Assembly (NCBI GenBank): GCA_001557035.1
Contig: LSKJ01000655.1
Coordinates: 1-5,834 of the forward strand
Source: Rhodospirillaceae bacterium CCH5-H10
GTDB lineage: Bacteria; Pseudomonadota; Alphaproteobacteria; Reyranellales; Reyranellaceae
Direction of reading: 5' to 3'
Length of the DNA stretch: 5,834 nt
Shown here: one piece after another, positions 1-5,626 of the stretch
Layout of the letters: the number at the start of each line of letters is the position of its first letter
Position numbering within the stretch: the first letter of the stretch is position 1
The notes under the pieces: model-generated
Told to the model about the DNA's origin: nothing
Databases searched by the model: none
The model's input: only the letters and a program-made list of their open reading frames with translations
Translations under genes and position numbers: made by a program

Positions 1-448
1 CGCCCCGCCCCCGCCTCCCGGACCGCGCGGCGAGCGCGCCAAGGGGGCCGAACGCGCCGAGCGGAGCTTTTCCCCCAAGGCAGCCTGCATCGACATGGTC
101 GCGCGCCGCATCGGCGACCGCGCCTACGTCAAGGCCAGGCTCGAACTGAAACCCGAGCAGATGACCGCCTGGAACGCCTTCGAGAAGGCCGCCGACGAGG
201 CCAGCGCCAAGTTGATGGCACGCTGCCAGACGCTGCCGGCCGAGATGAAGGAGCGCCCCGGCTACGTCGAGCGCCTGACGATGGAAGAGGACATGATGAA
301 GGCCCGCATCGCCACCATCGAGGCGGTCAAGCCGTCGCTGACCGCCCTCGTCGCCGTCCTGACGGGCGACCAGAAGGCCATCCTCGACCGGCCGCGCCTG
401 GGTCCCGGCCACATGGCCCACGCCATGGGCCGGCACGGACCGCGCTGA
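1..448 (+). CDS. Spy/CpxP-like LTXXQ-motif periplasmic protein, 5' truncated
   Basis: The reading frame is open from base 2 to the TGA at 446-448, giving 148 visible residues; the true start lies upstream of the window. An internal ATG at 95 is not the likely start, because the preceding residues (proline run, then FSPKAACIDMVARRIG) look like normal family sequence. Two helical LTXXQ-type motifs are visible: LELKPEQMTAWNAF at about residues 46-59, and LTGDQKAIL near residue 120. The rest is charged, Ala/Glu/Lys/Arg-rich helix, as in Spy/CpxP proteins, which are small periplasmic chaperones or envelope-stress sensors. The signal peptide expected for the family would be in the missing part. The low-complexity Pro/Gly/Arg/Ala/Glu N-terminus (residues 1-22) is probably a linker. 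The gene is convergent with the next one, with only 7 bases between stop codons. The family call is good; the specific role is unknown. Confidence 0.75.
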   Translation, partial: APPPPPGPRGERAKGAERAERSFSPKAACIDMVARRIGDRAYVKARLELKPEQMTAWNAFEKAADEASAKLMARCQTLPAEMKERPGYVERLTMEEDMMKARIATIEAVKPSLTALVAVLTGDQKAILDRPRLGPGHMAHAMGRHGPR

Positions 449-455
449 CGAAAGC

Positions 456-1280
456 CTACCAGTCGCTGCGGCGGACGATCTTCAACAGGTCGTCCGCCAT
501 GGTGAGCGCGGTGAGCACGCCGGTCTTGGGATTGTCGGGCATCGCCCGGCCCAGCCGCTCGAGCTTTAGTTCGCCCGAATCGGCAACGACCTCGAGCTTG
601 CTGGCATTGGTGCCCGGCGGCAGCGTCGGATCGGCGACCAGCTCGATCTCGGTATGGTCGAGCCCCGCGCCGCAGAGCGCGACCGTCACCGCCAGATTGG
701 CGTTCTTCGGATAGAGACGGCCCGCATCGGCCGGTTTGCCGCGGAAGATCACCGTCGGCTCCTTGATCGACGGCAGGTCGAACTCGGTCTCGGCCGGCGT
801 TCCGGTCCAGGCATGCGGCGGCTTGATCGAGATGTATTTCACCTTTTCCAGCTTGCCGAGCCGCATGGCGAGCAGCCCGTCGAGGCCGGCGATGGCGCCG
901 GAAGGCAGGCGCAGGCGCGACCCGCCCTTTTCCGCCGCCTTCAGGTGCTTCTTCCACAGGGCCGGATCGCCATAGGCGCCGGTCGCGATCACCATGAAGT
1001 CGAAGCCCTTCTTCAGGATCGTCTCGCCCCATTCGCGCACCGCCTGCTGGCTGGCGGCCTCGACGACGACATCGGGGTCGAGCTTCAGCAGCGCCTTGAG
1101 CGTGTCGACCACTGCAACTTTCTTGCCGACCTTCTTCTGCGTCTCCGCGACGCGGCCTTTCCGCACCAGCACGCCCACGATGTCGATGGGCGGCTTCTTC
1201 TCGCGGAACACGTCGAACAGCATCTGGCTGATGGCCCCGTAGCCGATCAGTGCGATTTTCAGCCGCTTTTGCTTCGCCAT
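456..1280 (-). CDS. Aspartate dehydrogenase (NadX/DUF108) family protein, catalytic His apparently replaced
   Basis: The product is 274 aa. The ATG at 1280 is preceded on the minus strand by GGGGGA a few bases upstream, and the N-terminus runs straight into a Rossmann fold. Seen: nucleotide-binding G13-Y-G-A-I17; VVVEAASQQAVREW at 71-84; LPSGAIAGLDGL at 125-136; IKPP at 152-155; YPKNANLAVTVAL at 190-202; ELVADP at 213-218; and PDNPKTGVLTALT at 248-260. These are the conserved blocks of L-aspartate dehydrogenase (NAD(P)+-dependent oxidation of aspartate to iminoaspartate, which can feed NAD synthesis in some bacteria). Family members carry an N-x-H motif shortly after ADP; here that stretch reads TLPPGTNASKLEV, with no histidine. 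Activity on aspartate is therefore uncertain, and it may be a divergent dehydrogenase. No nadA, nadB or nadC lies beside it. The fold and family call is strong; the substrate is open. Confidence 0.85.
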   Translation of the reverse strand: MAKQKRLKIALIGYGAISQMLFDVFREKKPPIDIVGVLVRKGRVAETQKKVGKKVAVVDTLKALLKLDPDVVVEAASQQAVREWGETILKKGFDFMVIATGAYGDPALWKKHLKAAEKGGSRLRLPSGAIAGLDGLLAMRLGKLEKVKYISIKPPHAWTGTPAETEFDLPSIKEPTVIFRGKPADAGRLYPKNANLAVTVALCGAGLDHTEIELVADPTLPPGTNASKLEVVADSGELKLERLGRAMPDNPKTGVLTALTMADDLLKIVRRSDW

Positions 1281-1310
1281 TTGTCCCCCAGGAGCCGGAA
1301 TTCTCCGCCG

Positions 1311-1339
1311 ACTATAGCCGGCAGCCGCGGCCCTTGCGA
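1311..1339 (-). promoter_or_regulatory. Possible sigma-70 promoter of the dehydrogenase gene
   Basis: On the minus strand, TATAGT (1316-1311) is a 5/6 match to a -10 box. It lies 17 bases downstream of TCGCAA (1339-1334), a weak -35 with 3/6 matches. The ATG is about 30 bases further on. The weak -35 coincides exactly with the -35 hexamer of the opposing tRNA promoter. This is based on sequence resemblance only. Confidence 0.3.
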
Positions 1340-1362
1340 CCGCAGGGGCTCGCGGCTATAAC
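1334..1362 (+). promoter_or_regulatory. Sigma-70-type promoter of the tRNA-Pro gene
   Basis: TTGCGA (1334-1339) and TATAAC (1357-1362) are separated by exactly 17 bases. Transcription would begin near 1369, about 30 bases before the tRNA. The sequence after the -10 (CCCCGGCC) is a G+C-rich discriminator. Such discriminators are typical of stably expressed, stringently controlled RNA promoters, so that kind of control is inferred. Confidence 0.6.
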
Positions 1363-1398
1363 CCCGGCCTCGTCGCGGGCCGGAGTCCGTACACCTGA

Positions 1399-1475
1399 CG
1401 GAGCGTAGCTCAGCCTGGTAGAGCACTAGCTTCGGGAGCTAGGGGCCGGAGGTTCGAATCCTCTCGCTCCGACCA
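1399..1475 (+). tRNA. tRNA-Pro (anticodon CGG)
   Basis: A full cloverleaf can be folded. The acceptor stem CGGAGCG (1399-1405) pairs with CGCTCCG (1465-1471), followed by discriminator A1472 and an encoded CCA (1473-1475). The anticodon stem CTAGC (1426-1430) pairs with GCTAG (1438-1442) around the loop TTCGGGA, giving anticodon CGG (1433-1435), which reads CCG proline codons. The T stem GGAGG/CCTCT (1448-1452/1460-1464, with one G-U pair) encloses TTCGAAT. The first base C1 is as expected for bacterial tRNA-Pro. This tRNA suits a high-GC genome in which CCG is a common proline codon. Confidence 0.97.
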
Positions 1476-1486
1476 ATCGACGAGAC

Positions 1487-1517
1487 AAACGGCGGACCTT
1501 CGGGTCCGCCGTTTTCT
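1487..1517 (+). terminator. Rho-independent terminator of the tRNA-Pro unit
   Basis: A perfect 12-bp stem, AAACGGCGGACC (1487-1498) with GGTCCGCCGTTT (1503-1514), closes on a cUUCGg tetraloop (1499-1502) and ends in TTTTCTT. It starts 12 bases after the CCA end, so it should end the monocistronic tRNA transcript. It should also insulate the next gene from the tRNA promoter. Confidence 0.9.
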
Positions 1518-1566
1518 TATGGAAGTAAATGGTTCGCTGGCTTTGCCGTTGCCGAGACCCCAAGCG

Positions 1567-2379
1567 ATGAACGTCAAGTTCCTCCACATTCCGAAGACCG
1601 CGGGAACGAGTGTCCGTTCCTTCCTCTCCCGGTTCTTCGCGGCGCGGCACATCTGCCCGGCAGTCGATCAGAGACAGTTCCGGGACATATCGCCGGAACG
1701 CCTGCGATCCTTCCGCATGTTCTCGGGACATTTCCACTGGCACGCCCTGGACCAGATCGAAGGTCCCAGCTTCACCTTCAGCGTCCTCCGGCAGCCCGTC
1801 GCGCGGATCGTCTCGTTCTACTTTTTCCTGCGGGCGGTCGCGGCCAGATCGGATCCGGCCAAACTGTCAGACCCTCGCATGCAGGGAATCCACGCGGCAT
1901 TCACCCTGCCCCCGGACGCTTTCTTTTGCGACGGCGGTTCTCCCGAAGTGCGAACGCACATCGACGACCTGTTCGACAATTTCTACACGTTCTACTTCGC
2001 CGGCCGCGCCTTCAACGCGAGGCGCCGGCTTCAGAAGAAAAACATTCCCGAATCCAGGATCGTGGCCACCGCGCAACGCAACCTCGATCTGCTCGACGGC
2101 CTCTATTCGACCGACGATCTGGTTTACCTCCAGCAGGATATCATCGCTTCGTTCGGCCGCAGCGGGATCGGGCTATGGGGAACGCTGCGCTCTCGTTTCA
2201 ACCCTCTCCCGGGCATAAACCTGAACACTCGCGAGGGAGACTTCACTTCGCGAGTGGCGGACCTGAAGGTGCTCGGAGCCACCTATCGGGCCTTCGAGCG
2301 AATCAACGACATGGCGCGCCTCGACTCATTGATCTGGAAGGCGCGGTTTGGGCACATACCGGTGCTTCGCCTCGGCTGA
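1567..2379 (+). CDS. Sulfotransferase family protein (Sulfotransfer_2-like)
   Basis: The product is 270 aa from the ATG at 1567. I prefer this start because FLHIPKTAGTS then falls at residues 5-15, as usual for the family. An in-frame ATG at 1519 would add 16 residues but lies only a few bases beyond the terminator stem. Neither start has a clear ribosome site. Sulfotransferases move sulfate from PAPS to a sugar or other hydroxyl. Seen: the 5'-phosphosulfate loop (HIPKTAGTS, 7-15); FSGHFHW (52-58), whose His is a candidate catalytic base; the 3'-phosphate site FSVLRQPVARIVSFY (71-85), with R75 and S83 positioned like the family's Arg and Ser; and an NFYTFYFAG block (138-146) resembling the family's NLQTRxLxG. 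There is no signal peptide or membrane segment, so it is probably cytoplasmic. The acceptor is unknown; capsule, LPS or exopolysaccharide sugars are guesses. G+C is lower than in the neighbours (sampled lines 55-62%), which suggests transfer. No promoter is evident at 1515-1566. Confidence 0.8.
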   Translation: MNVKFLHIPKTAGTSVRSFLSRFFAARHICPAVDQRQFRDISPERLRSFRMFSGHFHWHALDQIEGPSFTFSVLRQPVARIVSFYFFLRAVAARSDPAKLSDPRMQGIHAAFTLPPDAFFCDGGSPEVRTHIDDLFDNFYTFYFAGRAFNARRRLQKKNIPESRIVATAQRNLDLLDGLYSTDDLVYLQQDIIASFGRSGIGLWGTLRSRFNPLPGINLNTREGDFTSRVADLKVLGATYRAFERINDMARLDSLIWKARFGHIPVLRLG

Positions 2380-2401
2380 CGGATGCCAGCCGAGGCGAAG
2401 C
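2364..2401. terminator. Perfect 15-bp hairpin over the sulfotransferase stop codon, possible bidirectional terminator
   Basis: GCTTCGCCTCGGCTG (2364-2378) is the exact reverse complement of CAGCCGAGGCGAAGC (2387-2401), with an 8-base loop. The stop codon TGA (2377-2379) sits at the top of the left arm. The hairpin ends 22 bases before the last codon of the convergent DUF4394 gene, so both transcripts would carry it at their 3' ends. There is no T-run on either strand, so it is either a U-less terminator or a 3'-end stabilising structure. Confidence 0.45.
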
Positions 2402-2423
2402 CGCGTGTCCGTTTCGCCGGCGG

Positions 2424-3200
2424 TTACATCTTCGGCAGGATCGCGATGTCCTTCACGACGCCGCCAAGGCCCTCGATCTTGCCCACCGGCGTCGCCTTGC
2501 CGGTCGCGAGGTCGATCGACCAGAGCTGGTCGCCGGCCATGGCCCAGCCTTCGTTCTTGGTGCCGTCCGACCAGATGTCGAAGGCGACGACATCGACCTT
2601 GGGCCCGAGCGTGCCCATGGTGTTGAGGATGCCGTCGTTCGGCGGCGCCTGCTTGACCAGGGCGCCCGTCGTTCCGTCGATGTTCAGGAGCGTGGTTTCC
2701 TTCGTCCCCTTGACCGAGTTGGTATAGGCGCCCGCCATCACCTTCGGCGCCTTGCCCTTGTTGGCATCGCCGTCCGCATACTTCAGGCTGCCGTCCTTGA
2801 TGACCTTGCCGTCGTCGACATTGACGCGCAGGCTGGTGCCGTCGCTGCCGATGACCCGCAGCCGGTCGGCAACCGGGTTGAAGTCCACCGTCGCAGAGGC
2901 GCCGGCCGGCAGCATCGTCTCGAGCTTCGACTTCTTCGTGGCCTTGCCGTCCATGGCGATGGTGTAGAGCGTGCCGTCGGCGGCCAGGGCGTAGAGCATG
3001 CCGTCGGCCGGCCGCACGTCGATGCCCACCAGGGCGCCGTCGACCCCGGTGACCTTCATGCTCTTCGTCGCCTTCTTGGCGGTCGTGTCCACGATGGCGA
3101 TGGTGTCGTTGCCGATCAGGGCCGCGACCTCGGCGGCCTGCGCCGTGCCCGCCAGCGTCACCAGGGCCGTCGTTGCGGCCAGAAATGCCTTCACTGTCAT
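2424..3200 (-). CDS. Secreted DUF4394 domain protein
   Basis: The product is 258 aa. I chose the ATG at 3200 for three reasons: GGAG lies 8 bases upstream; translation then begins with a clean signal peptide (MTVKAFLAATTALVTLAGTA, cleavage likely after AQA at about residue 22); and the proposed promoter ends 49 bases away. An in-frame ATG at 3230 would leave only about 11 bases of leader and put 10 polar residues before the signal peptide. The mature part carries the repeated beta-propeller-like DUF4394 blocks: GALVGIDVRPADGMLYAL (55-72), VDFNPVADRLRVIGSDG (105-121), LKYADGDANKGKAPKVMAGA (139-158), and a C-terminal WAMAGDQLWSIDLATG (219-234). No enzymatic residues are recognised and the family's function is unknown. 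It is probably periplasmic or secreted. It lies divergent to an ECF sigma/anti-sigma pair and shares a promoter motif with it, so it is a likely target of that sigma factor. Confidence 0.85.
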   Translation of the reverse strand: MTVKAFLAATTALVTLAGTAQAAEVAALIGNDTIAIVDTTAKKATKSMKVTGVDGALVGIDVRPADGMLYALAADGTLYTIAMDGKATKKSKLETMLPAGASATVDFNPVADRLRVIGSDGTSLRVNVDDGKVIKDGSLKYADGDANKGKAPKVMAGAYTNSVKGTKETTLLNIDGTTGALVKQAPPNDGILNTMGTLGPKVDVVAFDIWSDGTKNEGWAMAGDQLWSIDLATGKATPVGKIEGLGGVVKDIAILPKM

Positions 3201-3249
3201 TTGCGTCGCTCCAGTTCGTTGCAGACCCATGAGCAGGTCCTGAAGTGGT

Positions 3250-3277
3250 TACCGGCCAGAGAGGCCGATTGGATGCA
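3250..3277 (-). promoter_or_regulatory. Candidate ECF-sigma promoter of the DUF4394 gene
   Basis: On the minus strand, TGCATCCA (3277-3270) is followed after exactly 16 bases by GGTA (3253-3250). The predicted transcription start is near 3241, leaving about 40 bases of leader before the ATG at 3200. The same two-part element with the same spacing faces the sigma gene on the other side of the gap. The spacer contains a short GGCC-AGAGA-GGCC inverted repeat (3254-3266). The promoter role is inferred from motif duplication and position. Confidence 0.6.
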
Positions 3278-3310
3278 GGGACGAAAAAGAAAATGAAGAG
3301 GGCCGGGCCG

Positions 3311-3338
3311 TGCATCCATTTGCCGGGTTTCCGGGGTA
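3311..3338 (+). promoter_or_regulatory. Candidate ECF-sigma promoter of the sigma/anti-sigma operon (autoregulation)
   Basis: TGCATCCA (3311-3318) is followed after 16 bases by GGTA (3335-3338), the mirror of the element driving the DUF4394 gene. Transcription would start near 3345, giving about 38 bases of leader before the GTG at 3384. As I recall, a CATCC-type -35 is also used by mycobacterial SigK, which fits the RskA-like anti-sigma partner here. Autoregulation is inferred. Confidence 0.6.
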
Positions 3339-3383
3339 CTGTTAGGGAGAGCGTGCAAACCGGTCGGGGGAAGGCGAGCGACA

Positions 3384-3938
3384 GTGACGGCAGAGTTTTC
3401 TTCCAGCCCTCTCGCGCTCGAGGCGGAGGTTTCCGCCGCGATCGTGCGCTGCGCGGCGGGCGACAAGTCGGCCTTGCGCCTGATCTACGATCTCGAAGCG
3501 GCCCGCATGGTCGGCGTGGCGATCCGCATCCTGCGCCGCCGGGACCTCGCCGAGGAAGCGACGCACGACGCCTTCATGCGCATCTGGCGAAGCGCCCGCA
3601 GCTACGATTCCTCGCGCGGTTCCGCGCGCGCGTGGCTGTATACGATCGTACGGAACCAGGCGCTGACGATTCTCCGCGACGAGCGGCGCTTCGACCCCGA
3701 GGAGCCGGCGGACAGTGAATTGCCGCAGCCCGACGAGGCACTGCAGCGCCTGCCGGAATCCAGCGCGCTGCGTCAGTGCCTGCAGCAACTCGAGACCGGC
3801 CGGCGCAACGCCATCGTCCTCGCCTACGTCCATGGCTTCAGCCACGGCGAGTTGGCGGGCCGGCTCGGGATGCCGCTCGGCACCATCAAGAGCTGGATCC
3901 GCCGCGGCCTCGCTTCCCTGCAGGAGTGCATGGGATGA
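3384..3938 (+). CDS. ECF-type RNA polymerase sigma factor (SigK/RpoE-like)
   Basis: The product is 184 aa, normal for a two-domain ECF sigma factor. The GTG start has a purine-rich GGGGGAAGG about 10 bases upstream. Sigma region 2 spans about residues 28-102: LAEEATHDAFMRIWRSARSY (55-74) contains the core-binding helix, and RAWLYTIVRNQALTILRDE (82-100) is the -10-recognising part. An acidic linker (103-120) follows. Region 4 spans about 125-180, with helix-turn-helix FSHGELAGRLGMPLGTIKSW (152-171) for the -35. No extra C-terminal domain is present. It overlaps the anti-sigma start by the four bases ATGA, so the two are translationally coupled. Held by its anti-sigma at the membrane, it should be released by an envelope signal. 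Its likely targets are the two TGCATCCA-N16-GGTA promoters next door. Confidence 0.93.
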   Translation: MTAEFSSSPLALEAEVSAAIVRCAAGDKSALRLIYDLEAARMVGVAIRILRRRDLAEEATHDAFMRIWRSARSYDSSRGSARAWLYTIVRNQALTILRDERRFDPEEPADSELPQPDEALQRLPESSALRQCLQQLETGRRNAIVLAYVHGFSHGELAGRLGMPLGTIKSWIRRGLASLQECMG

Positions 3939-4660
3939 CGCCCGACCGCGACGACCGCCCCATCGCTGCCGAATTCGTCCTGGGACTGCTCGAAGCCGAG
4001 GCGCAGGCCGCCGCCGAGCGCCGCCTCCTGACGGATGCCGACTTCGCGCGCGACGTCGCCGCGTGGCGCACCCGTTTTGCCGCCTTCGACGACACCGCCG
4101 AACCGCTCGCACCCGCGGGCGACTTGTGGCGCAGGATCGAGACGGGCATGGCGGCCGCGGCTCCCGCCGCACAGGTCGCGCCGCCCGGCCTGCTGCGCCG
4201 GCTCTGGAACAGTCTGGGCGCACTGCGAATCGCCGCCCTCTCGGGCACGGTGGCCGCCCTGGCCTTTGCAGCCGTCTCCGTGGTGACGGTCCGACACGCA
4301 CAGGAAGTCGCGGCCCGCAAACCGGTCTATGTCGCCATCCTGGTCGACGATGCCACGCGGCAGGCCGGCGCCATCGTCAACGCATTCGCCGACGGGCGGG
4401 TCGAGATGATCCCGCTCGTCGACATGAGCGTGCCCGACGGGCGCGCCTTGCAGGTCTGGACGCTCTGGAACCGCGAAGTCGGGCCGCGATCGGTCGGCTT
4501 GCTCGAAAGGGCTCGCGCGACTCCCCTCGATCTGCAGCGTCTGCCGACCACGACGAACGACCAGCTTTTCGAGATCACGCTGGAACCGGCCGGCGGATCG
4601 CCCACGGGTCGCCCGACCGGTCCGATCCTCTACAAGGGCACGACCGCCCGCACGCTGTAG
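3935..4660 (+). CDS. Membrane-anchored RskA-family anti-sigma factor
   Basis: The product is 241 aa. The ATG at 3935 overlaps the sigma TGA (ATGA), with AGGAG (3922-3926) 8 bases upstream inside the sigma gene. The N-terminal cytoplasmic sigma-binding part (about 1-75) has the alphaproteobacterial pattern AAEFVLGLLEAEAQAAAERR, then DVAAWRTRFAAF and LWRRIE. It contains no Cys, so it lacks the HxxxCxxC zinc motif of ZAS anti-sigmas. One transmembrane helix lies at about 98-119. The periplasmic domain (about 130-236) matches RskA C-terminal domains: GRALQVWTLWNREVGPRSVG (169-188), and FEITLEPAGGSPTGRPTGPI (212-231) ending the fold. It sequesters the sigma factor, and proteolysis on envelope stress would release it. 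The inducing signal is not visible. Its TAG is 6 bases from the stop of the convergent ABC gene. Confidence 0.9.
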   Translation: MTPDRDDRPIAAEFVLGLLEAEAQAAAERRLLTDADFARDVAAWRTRFAAFDDTAEPLAPAGDLWRRIETGMAAAAPAAQVAPPGLLRRLWNSLGALRIAALSGTVAALAFAAVSVVTVRHAQEVAARKPVYVAILVDDATRQAGAIVNAFADGRVEMIPLVDMSVPDGRALQVWTLWNREVGPRSVGLLERARATPLDLQRLPTTTNDQLFEITLEPAGGSPTGRPTGPILYKGTTARTL

Positions 4661-4666
4661 TCGGTC

Positions 4667-5626
4667 TCAGCCGATCAGCGGGAAATGGCAGGCGACCTCG
4701 CGGCCCGCCGCGATCTCGCGCAGGGCGGGCACCTCGTCCGCACAACGCGGCTGGGCATGCGGGCAGCGGGTACGGAAGCGGCAGCCCGAGGGCGGATCGA
4801 GCGGAGACGGTGGGTCTCCGGGCTTCAGTTTCGTGTCACCCAGGGGGACGTCGGGGTCCGGCTCGGGGATCGCCGCCATCAGCGCCGCCGTGTAGGGATG
4901 CGCCGGCGTGGCGAACAGCGATTCCGAATCGGCCACCTCGCAGAGCCGGCCGAGATACATCACGGCGACCCGGTCGGAGACCGACTTCACCACCGCGAGA
5001 TCGTGGGCGATGAACAGGAGCGTCAGGCCAAAACGGGCCTTCATGTCCTCCAGCAGATTGATGATCTGCGCCCGGATCGAGACGTCGAGCGCCGAGACCG
5101 GCTCGTCGCACACGATCAGGCTGGGCTCGAGCACGAGGGCACGCGCGATGGCGATGCGCTGGCACTGGCCGCCGGAGAATTCGTGCGGCCGGCGGTTCCA
5201 GACGAGATCGGGATCGAGGCCCACCGCCTCCATCACGCTGCGCACGCGGCGGGTCCGCTCGGCGGCATCCGACACGCCCGACACGATCAGCGGCTCGGCG
5301 ATGATCTCGGCCACCTTGCGGCGCGGATTGAGAGACGCAATCGGGTCCTGGAAGATCATCTGCAACCGCGGTCGCACCGCGCGCAGGACCTTGCCGCCCA
5401 TCTTCGTGAGATCCTGGCCGTCGAACAGGACGGCGCCGCCCTTGGGTGGCGGCAGTTGCAGCAGAGCGCGCGCCAGCGAGGATTTGCCCGAGCCCGATTC
5501 ACCGACGAGGCCCAGGGTCTCGCCCTGCTTCACCGACAGGGTCACGTCGCTCACCGCATGGACGTGACGCCCGCCGCCCACCGGATACTCGACCGTGAGG
5601 TTCTGGATGACGAGAAGATCGCTCAC
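4667..5626 (-). CDS. Oligopeptide/dipeptide ABC transporter ATP-binding protein (OppF/DppF type)
   Basis: The product is 319 aa from a GTG at 5626. This start is chosen because GGGGGAGGGG lies 4 bases upstream, it overlaps the previous stop as GTGA, and SDLLVIQNLTVEYPV is the normal family N-terminus. A farther ATG at 5728 would run through the upstream gene. Seen: Walker A GESGSGKS (42-49); Q-loop Q93 in MIFQDPIASLNPR; ABC signature FSGGQCQR (150-157); Walker B LIVCDEP (170-176) with D-loop SALD; and H-loop H208. The C-terminal oligo_HPY extension begins at HPYTAALMAAIPEPD (243-257) and has cysteines C282, C288, C295 and C313. It powers import of peptides or related solutes with a second ATPase encoded just upstream. 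Permeases and binding protein should lie beyond the window. The exact substrate cannot be told. It appears to be the last gene of its operon. Confidence 0.93.
   Translation of the reverse strand: MSDLLVIQNLTVEYPVGGGRHVHAVSDVTLSVKQGETLGLVGESGSGKSSLARALLQLPPPKGGAVLFDGQDLTKMGGKVLRAVRPRLQMIFQDPIASLNPRRKVAEIIAEPLIVSGVSDAAERTRRVRSVMEAVGLDPDLVWNRRPHEFSGGQCQRIAIARALVLEPSLIVCDEPVSALDVSIRAQIINLLEDMKARFGLTLLFIAHDLAVVKSVSDRVAVMYLGRLCEVADSESLFATPAHPYTAALMAAIPEPDPDVPLGDTKLKPGDPPSPLDPPSGCRFRTRCPHAQPRCADEVPALREIAAGREVACHFPLIG

Noticed and set aside
1399..2423. Integrative element with attachment sites at the tRNA-Pro 3' end
   Set aside because: No repeat of the tRNA 3' sequence is seen downstream, and there is no integrase or recombinase in the window.
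1926..3296. A 456-codon plus-strand open frame running through the sulfotransferase end and antisense to the DUF4394 gene
   Set aside because: Its translation is Arg/His/Gly-rich with no recognisable domain, and it lies over two well-supported genes in other frames. Long antisense frames are expected at this G+C content.
3715..5013. A 432-codon plus-strand open frame covering the anti-sigma gene
   Set aside because: It is an Arg/Pro/Ser-rich shadow frame that overlaps three genes with clear homology.
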